Part shown: piece after piece, positions 50,709-58,975 of the stretch
Layout of the letters: every line of letters begins with the position of its first letter
Position numbering within the stretch: the first letter of the stretch is position 1
Assembly (NCBI RefSeq): GCF_002028405.1
Contig: NZ_CP020046.1
Location: forward strand, 1,922,001-1,986,000
Origin: Thiomonas intermedia
GTDB taxonomy: Bacteria > Pseudomonadota > Gammaproteobacteria > Burkholderiales > Burkholderiaceae_C
DNA: 64,000 nt
Direction: 5' to 3'
The notes under the pieces: generated by a model
Told to the model about the DNA's origin: nothing
The model's database searches: none
What the model saw: only the letters and a program-made list of their open reading frames with translations
Translations under genes and position numbers: made by a program

Positions 50709-51013
50709 GCAGCGGTGCCGAAGGGTGCTTTCTGTTCAGATAAATTTAACGAATGTGTTGCCGATATAAATTGATTCTTATGAGTGCGGGGCAGTATCCT
50801 TCAGTCCGCTTTCAAGGATGTGTGGCTTGTGTCCGGGCTTTCTGGCCTGCTCGGCCGCGTTAAATCCCAGGCAGCGCAGCAAGGCAGACCGCTCCGGCGG
50901 CTTGTGCGGAGCTGCGGTTAAGCAGTGATTGGTTGGCCGCATGAGCCTGTTGGCCAGAACATTGAATTTTTATCGCAGTTTTTGTCGCGTTTCATCGCTA
51001 AGGAGTGATCGAT
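50709..51013 (+). promoter_or_regulatory. Leader and promoter region of the cbbLS-cso operon
   Basis: 305 bp without a gene. It carries two ATAAATT boxes (50740 and 50766, 26 bp apart) in an AT-rich patch, matching the palindrome upstream of dabB, then a GC-rich segment (50850-50925) able to form hairpins. AAGGAG at 51000-51005 is placed 8 bases before the cbbL ATG, a strong ribosome-binding site fitting a highly made protein. This is probably the main CO2-fixation promoter; the exact -10/-35 is not resolved. Confidence 0.5.
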
Positions 51014-52435
51014 ATGGCAGTTAAGACCTATCAGGCCGGCGTTAAGGAGTACCGGCAAACCTATTGGATGCCGGAGTACACCCCTCTGGACACCGACCTT
51101 CTGGCCTGCTTCAAGATCACCCCGCAGGCGGGCGTCGATCGTGAGGAAGCAGCTGCCGCCGTGGCCGCCGAGTCTTCGACCGGAACCTGGACGACCGTCT
51201 GGACCGATCTGTTGACCGACATGGACTACTACAAGGGCCGTGCCTATCGCATCGAAGACGTGCCGGGCGACGACACCTGCTTCTACGCCTTCATCGCCTA
51301 CCCCATCGACCTGTTCGAAGAGGGTTCGGTCGTCAACGTGTTCACCTCGCTGGTGGGCAACGTGTTCGGCTTCAAGGCGATTCGCGCCCTGCGGCTGGAA
51401 GACATCCGCTTCCCGATCGCCTACGTCAAGACCTGCAACGGGCCGCCCAACGGCATCCAGGTCGAGCGCGACGTGATGAACAAGTATGGCCGCCCGCTGC
51501 TGGGTTGCACCATCAAGCCGAAACTGGGCCTGTCGGGCAAGAACTACGGCCGCGCCGTGTACGAGTGCCTGCGCGGCGGCCTCGACTTCACCAAGGACGA
51601 CGAAAACATCAACTCCCAGCCGTTCATGCGCTGGAAGCAGCGTTTCGACTTCGTGCAGGAAGCCACGCTCAAGGCCGAGCAGGAAACGGGTGAGCGCAAG
51701 GGTCACTATCTGAACGTGACCGCGCCGACCCCGGACGAAATGTTCAAGCGTGCGGAGTACGCCAAGGAAATCGGCGCACCCATCATCATGCACGACTACA
51801 TCACCGGCGGCTTCTGCGCCAACACCGGCCTGGCCCAATGGTGTCAGGACAACGGCATGCTGCTGCACATCCACCGCGCCATGCACGCGGTGCTCGACCG
51901 CAACCCGCACCACGGCATCCACTTCCGCGTGCTGACCAAGATCCTGCGCCTGTCGGGCGGCGATCACCTGCACACCGGCACCGTGGTGGGCAAGCTCGAA
52001 GGCGACCGCGCCTCCACGCTGGGCTGGATCGACCTGCTGCGTGAATCGTATGTGCCGGAAGACCGCAGCCGCGGCCTGTTCTTCGATCAGGACTGGGGCT
52101 CCATGCCCGGCGCCTTCGCCGTGGCCTCTGGCGGCATTCACGTGTGGCACATGCCCGCGCTGGTCAACATCTTCGGAGACGACTCCGTGCTGCAGTTCGG
52201 CGGCGGCACCCTGGGCCACCCCTGGGGCAACGCGGCTGGTGCCGCGGCCAACCGCGTGGCGCTTGAGGCTTGCGTGCAGGCCCGTAACGAAGGCCGTCAG
52301 GTCGAAAAGGAAGGCCGCGAGATTCTCACCGCCGCGGCCGCGAACTCGCCCGAACTGAAGATCGCCATGGAAACCTGGAAGGAAATCAAGTTCGAGTTCG
52401 ACACCGTCGACAAGCTGGACGTCGCCAACAAGTGA
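51014..52435 (+). CDS. cbbL: RuBisCO large subunit, form IA (carboxysomal)
   Basis: 473 residues. Carboxylates ribulose-1,5-bisphosphate inside the carboxysome. Active-site blocks are [37 protein letters not shown] (carbamylated Lys and the Asp/Glu that bind Mg2+) and [19 protein letters not shown] (loop with the catalytic His and Lys). Start at ATG 51014 ([18 protein letters not shown]). Followed by cbbS and csoS2, so it is the carboxysome-associated type. A hairpin lies in the gap to cbbS. Confidence 0.98.
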   Translation: MAVKTYQAGVKEYRQTYWMPEYTPLDTDLLACFKITPQAGVDREEAAAAVAAESSTGTWTTVWTDLLTDMDYYKGRAYRIEDVPGDDTCFYAFIAYPIDLFEEGSVVNVFTSLVGNVFGFKAIRALRLEDIRFPIAYVKTCNGPPNGIQVERDVMNKYGRPLLGCTIKPKLGLSGKNYGRAVYECLRGGLDFTKDDENINSQPFMRWKQRFDFVQEATLKAEQETGERKGHYLNVTAPTPDEMFKRAEYAKEIGAPIIMHDYITGGFCANTGLAQWCQDNGMLLHIHRAMHAVLDRNPHHGIHFRVLTKILRLSGGDHLHTGTVVGKLEGDRASTLGWIDLLRESYVPEDRSRGLFFDQDWGSMPGAFAVASGGIHVWHMPALVNIFGDDSVLQFGGGTLGHPWGNAAGAAANRVALEACVQARNEGRQVEKEGREILTAAAANSPELKIAMETWKEIKFEFDTVDKLDVANK

Positions 52436-52446
52436 TCGTTCCCGGT

Positions 52447-52472
52447 GCGGCTGGCGCGAAGCGCGCCGCCGC
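52447..52472 (+). other. Hairpin in the cbbL-cbbS gap
   Basis: GGCGCG (52453-52458), loop AAG, CGCGCC (52462-52467), extended by GCGG/CCGC arms around a two-base bulge. It has no U-tract. It may stabilise the upstream cbbL message or tune its ratio to cbbS; an RNA-level role is inferred. Confidence 0.5.
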
Positions 52473-52506
52473 TGTCTGACACCGTTTGCTCTAAAAGGAA
52501 TTCATC

Positions 52507-52836
52507 ATGGCCACCGTGCAAGCCTATAAAGCCACCAAGAAGTTTGAGACCTTTTCCTACCTGCCGCAAATGACGCCCGATCAGGTGCGTCGCCAGATCG
52601 CCTACGCCATCGCCCAGGGCTGGAACCCCGCGGTGGAACACACCGAAAAGGGCACCTCGGCCCGCGTGAGCTTCTGGTACATGTGGAAGCTGCCGTTGTT
52701 CGGCGAGCAGTCCGTCGACGCGGTGCTGGGCGAACTCGAAGCCTGCCACCGCGAATTCCCTGACCACATGGTGCGTTTCGTCGCTTATGACAACTACGCC
52801 CAGAGCCAGGGTCTCGCGTTCGTCGTCTACCGCTGA
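52507..52836 (+). CDS. cbbS: RuBisCO small subunit
   Basis: 109 residues with the small-subunit signature: [47 protein letters not shown] and [17 protein letters not shown]. It caps the L8S8 complex with CbbL and offers part of the binding site for the CsoS2 N-terminal repeats. AAAAGGAATT precedes the ATG. 71 bp after cbbL. Confidence 0.97.
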   Translation: MATVQAYKATKKFETFSYLPQMTPDQVRRQIAYAIAQGWNPAVEHTEKGTSARVSFWYMWKLPLFGEQSVDAVLGELEACHREFPDHMVRFVAYDNYAQSQGLAFVVYR

Positions 52837-52846
52837 TCGCAGTTCG

Positions 52847-52874
52847 GGCGTGACGGCCAGGTTGCCGTCGCGCC
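52847..52874 (+). other. Hairpin in the cbbS-csoS2 gap
   Basis: GGCGTGACGG (52847-52856) pairs with CCGTCGCGCC (52865-52874), ten pairs with one G-U, loop CCAGGTTG, starting 10 bases after the cbbS stop. No U-tract. It is placed to give partial termination or to protect the abundant cbbLS message from the less abundant shell-gene message; inference. Confidence 0.5.
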
Positions 52875-52951
52875 GGGTGTCCGGGGCTGCGTGCCCTGGG
52901 CCCAGACAACGAGTTTTCTGAATTCACGACTTCTCTGCATCGAGGTCCACC

Positions 52952-55681
52952 ATGACATACCCTGCCGATCGCCATGCGCAGGCGACCCTCTCGGGTCGCG
53001 AGCTGGCACTCAAGCGGCGCCAGGCCATGGCGCTGCATGGCAAGGCCGGTTCGGCCAAGCCTGCCGCCGCCTCCGTGCGTCAAAGGCCGGAGATGGCGGC
53101 CGCGCTGACTGCTGCCTCTTCGCAGTCGCCGCAGTCGCGTCCTGCCTCCGCTACGTCGGCAGCACCCGTGGTGCGTGCGACCTCGGCATCCGCGTCGCTG
53201 AGTCCGCCTCAGGCGCAGCTCAGCCCTGCCCGTGCGCGCCGTCAGGCGATGTCGCAGCAGGGCAAGCCCGCGGTCAAGCAGGCTGTCAACGGCGGCCCGA
53301 GTCGCCCAAGCGCCCATCTGCGTCCTACGGCTGCAGTGCCCGCCGCGTCCGTCCGCGAGGCGTCTGCCTCCTGCGGTTGCGTCGCGGAGAAGTCCTGCGG
53401 CTGCGGTTGCGCCGACACCGCGTCCTCCCCGGCGCTGTCCACCCAGAGTGCGATGACCGCTCCGGCCGCTGACGTGAGCGCGGCGGTTCGCGCCGTGCCC
53501 ATGGCCGGTGGTCGCGCCCTGGCGCAGGCACGCCGCGCCGCGCTGGCTCAGGATGGCAAAGCCGGCCTGCGCCGCGTGGCCCAGGCCACCAAGATTGCCG
53601 CAGCGTTGCCGGGACAGGATTGGCAGACCGCCATGAGCAAAGGCGCTACCGCCCGTCAGGTAGCCATGCAGCGCCGCCATGTGCAGTCCCTCGTCGGGCG
53701 CGCCGGTGCGACTGCCGATGCCTCGCGCCACAGCGGACGCATGAAGGCTCGCGATACCCGGGCTGCCGTGCCCGTGAAGGTCGAGGAGGGTCATACCCTT
53801 TCGGGCCAGCGCGTGACCGGCACCCAGGTCGAGCGCAGCCAGCGGGTCAGCGGCAACGAGCCCGGCTCCTGTCGCGCCATTACCGGAACCGAATACATCG
53901 GCACCGAACAGTTCGATGCGCTGTGCAAGACCCGCCCGGCGCCCAATGCGCCCAAAGTCGGCGTGAGCACCACCCTGCGCGAACAGCGTGTGACGGGCAC
54001 CGAGGTCGGTCGGTCCACCAAGGTCACAGGCGATGAGCCCGGCGCCTGCCGCGCCATCACCGGCTCCGACTACCTCAGCGCCGAGCGCTATCAGGAGTTC
54101 TGCGAAACCCGTCCCCAGGCCAGCGCCGAGAAGGTCGGCCGCGGCACTACCGAGATGGGTCAGCGTTTCACGGGGACGCTGGTCGACCGCCAGGTCAAGG
54201 TGACGGGTGGCGAGCAGGGGGCGGACCGCGCCCTCACCGGCACCCGTTACAGCACCGCCAGTGCCGATACGGCCCCGAACAAGGTCGAGGTTTCCACGAC
54301 GGCCAGCGGCAAGACCGTGACCGGTACCGGCGTGGGTGCGCGCAAGAGCATGACCGGCGATGAGGCCGGTGCCTGCCGTCCCGTGACCGGCACTCAGTAC
54401 CTGTCCTCCGAGCAGTTCAGCCAGCTCTGCCAGACCAGCGCCCCGACACAGCCACGCAAGATCAGCGTGATGTCGAGCCGCGACGGCCAGAGCGTGACCG
54501 GCACCGATGTGGGTCGCAGCACACACGTCACCGGCAACGAGACCGGCTCGTCCCGCGCGGTCTCGGGCAACCAGTATTTCAACGCCAAGGATTTCGGTGG
54601 CGCCACCGCGTCGGCCCCGGCCAAGGTCAGCGTCATGCAGACGCTGGGTGGACGTTCCGTGACCGGTTCCGAGGTCGCGCCCAGCCCAAAATTGTCCGGT
54701 GACGAGTCGTTCGGGTGCAAACCCGTCACCGGTATCGATTACATCGGCGCCCAGCAGCTCGGCGCCGTATGTGAAGCACCTGAAGCGATTGCCCCGATCA
54801 CCAAGGTCGCGGTCGATCAGACCTGGAATGGTCAGAGAATCACCGGCAGCAACCCTGGCCGCGCTTCGCGGGTCACCGGCAACGAGGCGGGCGCCTGCGC
54901 GCCCATCAGTGGCAACAGCTACATCGGCCAAGGTCAGTTCCAGACGTTCTGCGAGGCGCCTGCGCTGCAGCAGCAACGCAATGTGCAGCGCGACAGCGCC
55001 ACCGTGTCGCTGCGGGCCATCAGCGGCGACCGTCCGGGTGCCGGTGGCTCGGTGATGACGGGCGATGAACGCGGGGCCTGCGGCTCTGTCACCGGAACGC
55101 CCTATCTCGGCCTGGACACCATGCCGGGGCAATGCGCCACCAGCGGCCGCTTCGTGTCGCGTGCGCGTCCTGCCGAAGCGCCGGCTCGCGACGCTGCGCC
55201 CTTCATTTTCAGCATCCTCACGCCCGGCCATGCTTCGCTCGGCCGCGAGCGTGGCATGGATGTGACGGGCAATGGTCTGGGTACCGACCGCCTCACCGGC
55301 TCGATCAACAAGGCCGAAGGCCTGATCACCGGCACGCCCGAGTTCCGCAAGCAGGACATGCAGCGCTTCCAGTCGCAGCAGCAGGACCAGCAGGAAACCG
55401 TGCAGCGTGCGGCACAGCGCCTGACTGGCGAAGGCAGCCAGCAAGGCACCCGGATTTCGGGCGACGTCTGGCTGGAGCAGTCTCGCGTGACCGGAACCGA
55501 AGGTGCATCCAGCCTCGCTCGCAACCCATCGATGCGCGGTCAGCCGCGCGGCATGGGATCGAATGCCGCCACGTTCCGTGAAGTGGAGCGTCCCGAGATT
55601 CCGTCGTCTCGTGTGACCGGTTCTTCCGGCAACACCGAGCGCGGCGCTGCCGTGACCGTCTCAGGCGGCGCGCGCGGCTGA
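52952..55681 (+). CDS. csoS2: Carboxysome scaffold protein CsoS2
   Basis: 909 residues, intrinsically disordered hub that links RuBisCO to the shell. The N-terminal region has four basic helical repeats (GRELALKRRQAMALHGKAG, ARARRQAMSQQGKPA, GRALAQARRAALAQDGKAG, ARQVAMQRRHVQSLVGRAG) that bind RuBisCO. The middle region (about 275-690) has seven repeats with VTGTxV, VTGNEPG/VTGDEPG and AITGTEYI-like blocks, several containing Cys. The C-terminal region (VTGTPYLG, GMDVTGNGLGTDRLTGSINK) attaches to the shell. A slippery site at 54685 predicts a shorter -1 frameshift form. A hairpin-bearing 115-bp gap precedes the gene. Confidence 0.96.
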   Translation: MTYPADRHAQATLSGRELALKRRQAMALHGKAGSAKPAAASVRQRPEMAAALTAASSQSPQSRPASATSAAPVVRATSASASLSPPQAQLSPARARRQAMSQQGKPAVKQAVNGGPSRPSAHLRPTAAVPAASVREASASCGCVAEKSCGCGCADTASSPALSTQSAMTAPAADVSAAVRAVPMAGGRALAQARRAALAQDGKAGLRRVAQATKIAAALPGQDWQTAMSKGATARQVAMQRRHVQSLVGRAGATADASRHSGRMKARDTRAAVPVKVEEGHTLSGQRVTGTQVERSQRVSGNEPGSCRAITGTEYIGTEQFDALCKTRPAPNAPKVGVSTTLREQRVTGTEVGRSTKVTGDEPGACRAITGSDYLSAERYQEFCETRPQASAEKVGRGTTEMGQRFTGTLVDRQVKVTGGEQGADRALTGTRYSTASADTAPNKVEVSTTASGKTVTGTGVGARKSMTGDEAGACRPVTGTQYLSSEQFSQLCQTSAPTQPRKISVMSSRDGQSVTGTDVGRSTHVTGNETGSSRAVSGNQYFNAKDFGGATASAPAKVSVMQTLGGRSVTGSEVAPSPKLSGDESFGCKPVTGIDYIGAQQLGAVCEAPEAIAPITKVAVDQTWNGQRITGSNPGRASRVTGNEAGACAPISGNSYIGQGQFQTFCEAPALQQQRNVQRDSATVSLRAISGDRPGAGGSVMTGDERGACGSVTGTPYLGLDTMPGQCATSGRFVSRARPAEAPARDAAPFIFSILTPGHASLGRERGMDVTGNGLGTDRLTGSINKAEGLITGTPEFRKQDMQRFQSQQQDQQETVQRAAQRLTGEGSQQGTRISGDVWLEQSRVTGTEGASSLARNPSMRGQPRGMGSNAATFREVERPEIPSSRVTGSSGNTERGAAVTVSGGARG
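54685..54732 (+). other. Predicted -1 ribosomal frameshift signal in csoS2
   Basis: The heptamer CCCAAAA (54685-54691) is phased C-CCA-AAA, an exact X-XXY-YYZ site. Four bases later starts a stem CCGGTGACG (54696-54704) that pairs perfectly with CGTCACCGG (54724-54732), with GGGT/ACCC pairing inside the loop. After a -1 shift the ribosome reads ATT GTC CGG TGA, stopping at 54700-54702. The product would be about 583 residues, ending in the sixth middle repeat. Confidence 0.7.
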
Positions 55682-55697
55682 ACCGGAGCGTCCAGGC

Positions 55698-57260
55698 ATG
55701 AATACGCACAAACGCATGGCGGCCTTGAGGGCCAGCGGCGCTTACCTGCCTTCGCAGGACGCTCCCGCTGCGCACCTGCATGCCGTGCGGCCGGCGTTTC
55801 ATGCCCAGGCCGATAGCGACAATCCGGCCTGTGTCATCGGGCCGGGTCAGCGCTGCGAGCATGGTCTGGTCGACCCGGAGCTCAATCGGCGCCTGTCCGA
55901 CTACGAGCGCAGCGTGCGCGGACGTTTCAGCGGCATCGTCGATACGCTCAAAGACATCTCAGCGCTGCAGCACGAGACAGATTTCGCCCAGCGCGCCCAA
56001 GGCCTGGCGCAGACCCGTCTGGGCTATGCGCTGCCGCAGGAACTGCTCGACGACGCCTGGGTGTCCGGCCTGGACATGAAGGCGCTGCACACCCATTGCA
56101 TCTTCCAGAGTTTCAAAAGCTGCATCGACCACACCGATGCCGATCAGGCGCCATGGCTGACCCGCATGGCGCTCACGCCCGAGTTTCTCGCGGCTTGTGG
56201 CTTTCACACGGTGGACATCACACCCTGCGCCGACGGTCGGCTGCAAGGCCTGGTGCCGTTCGTGTTCCGTATGGCGCCCAACCGCAACGTCTACGTCAAG
56301 GCCTACGCCGGGGCGATGTTCGACGTCGAAGCCGACATGGCCGACTGGGCGCACCGCGAACTCGAGCGCCTGACCGGTGGCATTCCCGGGGGCGAGTCGC
56401 AGAATTATCTGAAGATCGCCGTCTATCACTTCAGCAGTTCTCATTCGCACGATCAGGGCTGCGCCTTCCATGCCAGCAACGACAAGCAGGCCGTGGAATC
56501 GGCCAAGCAGCGTCTCGACGAACTGCGCGTGGCCATTGAGCGCACCTATGGCGTGGGCGCCGCGCCCGCCGTGCTGCTGGTCGGCCTCGATACCGATCTC
56601 GATGCCCTGCGCATCCACCTGCCGGACGCCGATGGCGACGTGAATCCCTATCGCTACGTCGATACTGCCGAGCTGTACCGCGAGACCGTCGGACTGGCGG
56701 CCGAAACCGCGCGTGCCCACATCGCACAACGGGTGGACGAGACGCAGCACATGGACGGCTGGGCTCAGGGCCGGGGCGTCATGGATGCCGGTATGCGCAG
56801 CCTGGTGCTGGCGCTGGCCGAGGCCAATCTGTCGCAGATCGAGTTCGTGATTCACCATCACCAGGGTCGTTACTCGGTGCTGGGCCACGACGAAGAATTC
56901 ATCTGCGCCGGTGAAGCGACGCACTATGTGCAGATGCGCAACAAGTATTACTACGCCCACCTCGACACGGTCGAGGAAGGCGCGGCCGACATGGACGTCG
57001 GCATCAAGATTTTCACGGGTTTGAACGTGCGCCATGGGCTGCCGGTTCCGGTGCTGGTGCACTTCTACTACTCGTCGCGCGTGCCCGGTTCGCGCGAACG
57101 CGCGCTCAAGCGCGCCAAACGGGTCAAGGCGGCGATCGAGTCAAGGTATCCGGCGCTGGTTGCGCGGGATCTGCTGATCTGCCGTATGGCATTGTCCGAT
57201 CGTTTCGACACCGAACGCTGCGTGTTCGTCGACGAAGCGGTCGCGGACGCAGGACATTGA
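55698..57260 (+). CDS. csoSCA: Carboxysomal epsilon/beta-type carbonic anhydrase CsoSCA (CsoS3)
   Basis: 520 residues. Converts bicarbonate to CO2 inside the shell for RuBisCO. Zinc-site residues are Cys177, Asp179 and Arg181 in ITPCADGRLQG, and His244 and Cys255 in YHFSSSHSHDQGCAFH; the 11-residue His-Cys spacing matches Halothiobacillus CsoSCA. The N-terminal tail (about 1-50) is low-complexity and likely mediates packing. The C-terminal half is the degenerate second CA-like domain. 16 bp after csoS2. Confidence 0.96.
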   Translation: MNTHKRMAALRASGAYLPSQDAPAAHLHAVRPAFHAQADSDNPACVIGPGQRCEHGLVDPELNRRLSDYERSVRGRFSGIVDTLKDISALQHETDFAQRAQGLAQTRLGYALPQELLDDAWVSGLDMKALHTHCIFQSFKSCIDHTDADQAPWLTRMALTPEFLAACGFHTVDITPCADGRLQGLVPFVFRMAPNRNVYVKAYAGAMFDVEADMADWAHRELERLTGGIPGGESQNYLKIAVYHFSSSHSHDQGCAFHASNDKQAVESAKQRLDELRVAIERTYGVGAAPAVLLVGLDTDLDALRIHLPDADGDVNPYRYVDTAELYRETVGLAAETARAHIAQRVDETQHMDGWAQGRGVMDAGMRSLVLALAEANLSQIEFVIHHHQGRYSVLGHDEEFICAGEATHYVQMRNKYYYAHLDTVEEGAADMDVGIKIFTGLNVRHGLPVPVLVHFYYSSRVPGSRERALKRAKRVKAAIESRYPALVARDLLICRMALSDRFDTERCVFVDEAVADAGH

Positions 57261-57270
57261 GGACAGACAG

Positions 57271-57525
57271 ATGCGCATCATGCGAGTGGAAAAGACGCTG
57301 GTATCGACGAATCGGATCGATTCGTTCGGCCACCGTCCGCTGCTCGTCGTCCAGGACAAGCAGGGCGGCACGCGCAGCGTGGCGGTCGACGCCGTGGGCT
57401 GCGTGCCCGGAGACTGGGTGATCTGCGTCGGTTCATCGGCGGCGCGCGAAGCTGCGGGCAGCAAGGATTTTCCCTCCGATCTCACGATCGTCGGCATCAT
57501 CGACCACTGGGGGGCGGAGGGCTGA
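57271..57525 (+). CDS. csoS4A: Carboxysome pentameric vertex protein CsoS4A
   Basis: 84 residues of the EutN/CcmL (BMV) family that forms pentamers closing the icosahedral vertices. MRIMRVEKTLVSTNRID, then HRPLLVVQDKQGG, VDAVGCVPGDWVICVGSSAA and DLTIVGIIDHW are the family blocks. It lies 10 bp after csoSCA and overlaps csoS4B by one base (TGATG), so the pair is coupled. Confidence 0.95.
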   Translation: MRIMRVEKTLVSTNRIDSFGHRPLLVVQDKQGGTRSVAVDAVGCVPGDWVICVGSSAAREAAGSKDFPSDLTIVGIIDHWGAEG

Positions 57526-57770
57526 TGGAGATCTGGCGCGTCAAGGACGAACTGGTCTGCTCCCGGCGAGCGCCCGGGCTGCAGGCGGCGTCGTTGCGCG
57601 TGTTGCAGGGTTTGAAGGGCAATATCGAGGTGGCCACCGATCCGGTGGGCGCGCCGGTGGGCAAATGGGTGTTCACCAGCCTGGGCAGTGCGGCAAGGCT
57701 GGCCATGCCCGATCCGACCGTGACCACGGATCTGACCATCTGCGGAATCATCGAGGGCTGGGAGGAATGA
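57525..57770 (+). CDS. csoS4B: Carboxysome pentameric vertex protein CsoS4B
   Basis: 81 residues, second BMV pentamer paralogue: MEIWRVKDELVCSRRAPGL, VATDPVGAPVGKWVFTSLGS and TVTTDLTICGIIEGWEE. Start at ATG 57525 in a 1-bp overlap with csoS4A. The two paralogues differ substantially at the N-terminus, so they probably have distinct vertex roles. Confidence 0.94.
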   Translation: MEIWRVKDELVCSRRAPGLQAASLRVLQGLKGNIEVATDPVGAPVGKWVFTSLGSAARLAMPDPTVTTDLTICGIIEGWEE

Positions 57771-57872
57771 ACCCGTCAGCGGGTTTTCCACGCAGTCGTG
57801 AGCAAGGGAGCACGTCGGGCGCCGGCTCGGTGCAATTTGGTGAGCAGTCGACTTTTAGACAAGGAGTGACAA

Positions 57873-58169
57873 ATGGCTGAACGTATGGGCATTGCCCTGG
57901 GCATGATCGAGACGCGCGGTTTGGTGCCTGCAATCGAAGCGGCCGACGCGATGTGCAAGGCGGCGGAAGTGCGACTGATCGGTCGCCAGTTTGTGGGTGG
58001 CGGCTACGTGACCGTGCTGGTGCGCGGCGAGACCGGCGCGGTGAACGCGGCGGTTCGTGCGGGCGCCGACGCCTGCGAGCGTGTGGGTGACGGCCTGGTG
58101 GCTGCGCACATCATCGCCCGCGTGCATGGTGAGGTCGAGGGCATTCTGCCCGAAGCGCCGACGGCTTGA
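57873..58169 (+). CDS. csoS1: Carboxysome hexameric shell protein CsoS1, copy 1
   Basis: 98 residues, BMC-domain hexamer tiling the shell facets: GIALGMIETRGLVPAIEAAD, MCKAAEVRLIGRQFVGGGYV, VRGETGAVNAAVRAGADACE and GLVAAHIIARVHGEVE. Distinct ends are MAERM and PEAPTA. Bases 57891-58150 are almost identical to the two following copies. AAGGAG lies 12 bases before the ATG. The A/B/C naming of the copies cannot be settled from sequence alone. Confidence 0.95.
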   Translation: MAERMGIALGMIETRGLVPAIEAADAMCKAAEVRLIGRQFVGGGYVTVLVRGETGAVNAAVRAGADACERVGDGLVAAHIIARVHGEVEGILPEAPTA

Positions 58170-58238
58170 GCCGGCGGCGAGCCTCGGTTTGGTATTGGTT
58201 TGATCTTGGCGTAATTGCAACCCTTTGAGGAGCGAAAA

Positions 58239-58535
58239 ATGGCGAATGTGAATGGAATTGCCCTGGGCATGATCGAGACGCGCGGTTTGGTGCCTGCAAT
58301 CGAAGCGGCCGACGCGATGTGCAAGGCGGCGGAAGTGCGACTGATCGGTCGCCAGTTTGTGGGTGGCGGCTACGTGACCGTGCTGGTGCGCGGCGAGACC
58401 GGCGCGGTGAACGCGGCGGTTCGTGCGGGCGCCGACGCGTGCGAGCGTGTGGGTGACGGCCTGGTGGCTGCGCACATCATCGCCCGCGTGCATGGTGAAG
58501 TCGAAGGCATTCTGCCTTCCGCACCGAGCGCCTGA
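58239..58535 (+). CDS. csoS1: Carboxysome hexameric shell protein CsoS1, copy 2
   Basis: 98 residues starting MANVNGIALGMIETRG at ATG 58239 (GAGGAGCG upstream), ending LPSAPSA. The BMC core is the same protein as copy 1; bases 58257-58516 differ from copy 1 by three synonymous changes. 69 bp separate it from copy 1. Confidence 0.95.
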   Translation: MANVNGIALGMIETRGLVPAIEAADAMCKAAEVRLIGRQFVGGGYVTVLVRGETGAVNAAVRAGADACERVGDGLVAAHIIARVHGEVEGILPSAPSA

Positions 58536-58622
58536 ACGGCGATCGGCATGAACGCACCGGATCTGCCGACACGGCCCGTGGGCCTCTCGGCGGACATGGT
58601 GAAACCTGATGGAGATTGAGCA

Positions 58623-58961
58623 ATGGCAAGTGTGACGGGCATTGCCCTGGGCATGATCGAGACGCGCGGTTTGGTGCCTGCAATCGAAGCGGCCGACGCG
58701 ATGTGCAAGGCGGCGGAAGTGCGACTGATCGGTCGCCAGTTTGTGGGTGGCGGCTACGTGACCGTGCTGGTGCGCGGCGAGACCGGCGCGGTGAACGCGG
58801 CGGTTCGTGCGGGCGCCGACGCCTGCGAGCGTGTGGGTGACGGCCTGGTGGCCGCGCACATCATCGCCCGCGTGCATGGTGAAGTCGAAGGCATTCTGCC
58901 GACCGAGCCCGATGCCGATGGTGGCGGCCGCGACGCCGAAATCACCTCGACCCGCAGCTGA
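58623..58961 (+). CDS. csoS1: Carboxysome hexameric shell protein CsoS1, copy 3 (extended C-terminus)
   Basis: 112 residues starting MASVTGIALGMIETRG, with a tail of 14 extra residues (TEPDADGGGRDAEITSTRS at the end) not found on the other copies. Bases 58641-58900 differ from copy 1 by three synonymous changes. The polar tail may face the lumen or cytosol and give this copy a special role. Confidence 0.95.
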   Translation: MASVTGIALGMIETRGLVPAIEAADAMCKAAEVRLIGRQFVGGGYVTVLVRGETGAVNAAVRAGADACERVGDGLVAAHIIARVHGEVEGILPTEPDADGGGRDAEITSTRS

Positions 58962-58975
58962 TTGAGAGGTTCTGC

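Noticed and set aside
52505-55444. 979-codon open frame antisense to csoS2
   Set aside because: It mirrors the csoS2 repeats, giving an artificial repetitive protein, and conflicts with a well-supported gene.
57873-58961. csoS1 triplicate as an assembly artefact or duplicated contig
   Set aside because: Each copy has unique spacer, start and tail sequences, so the three genes are treated as real.
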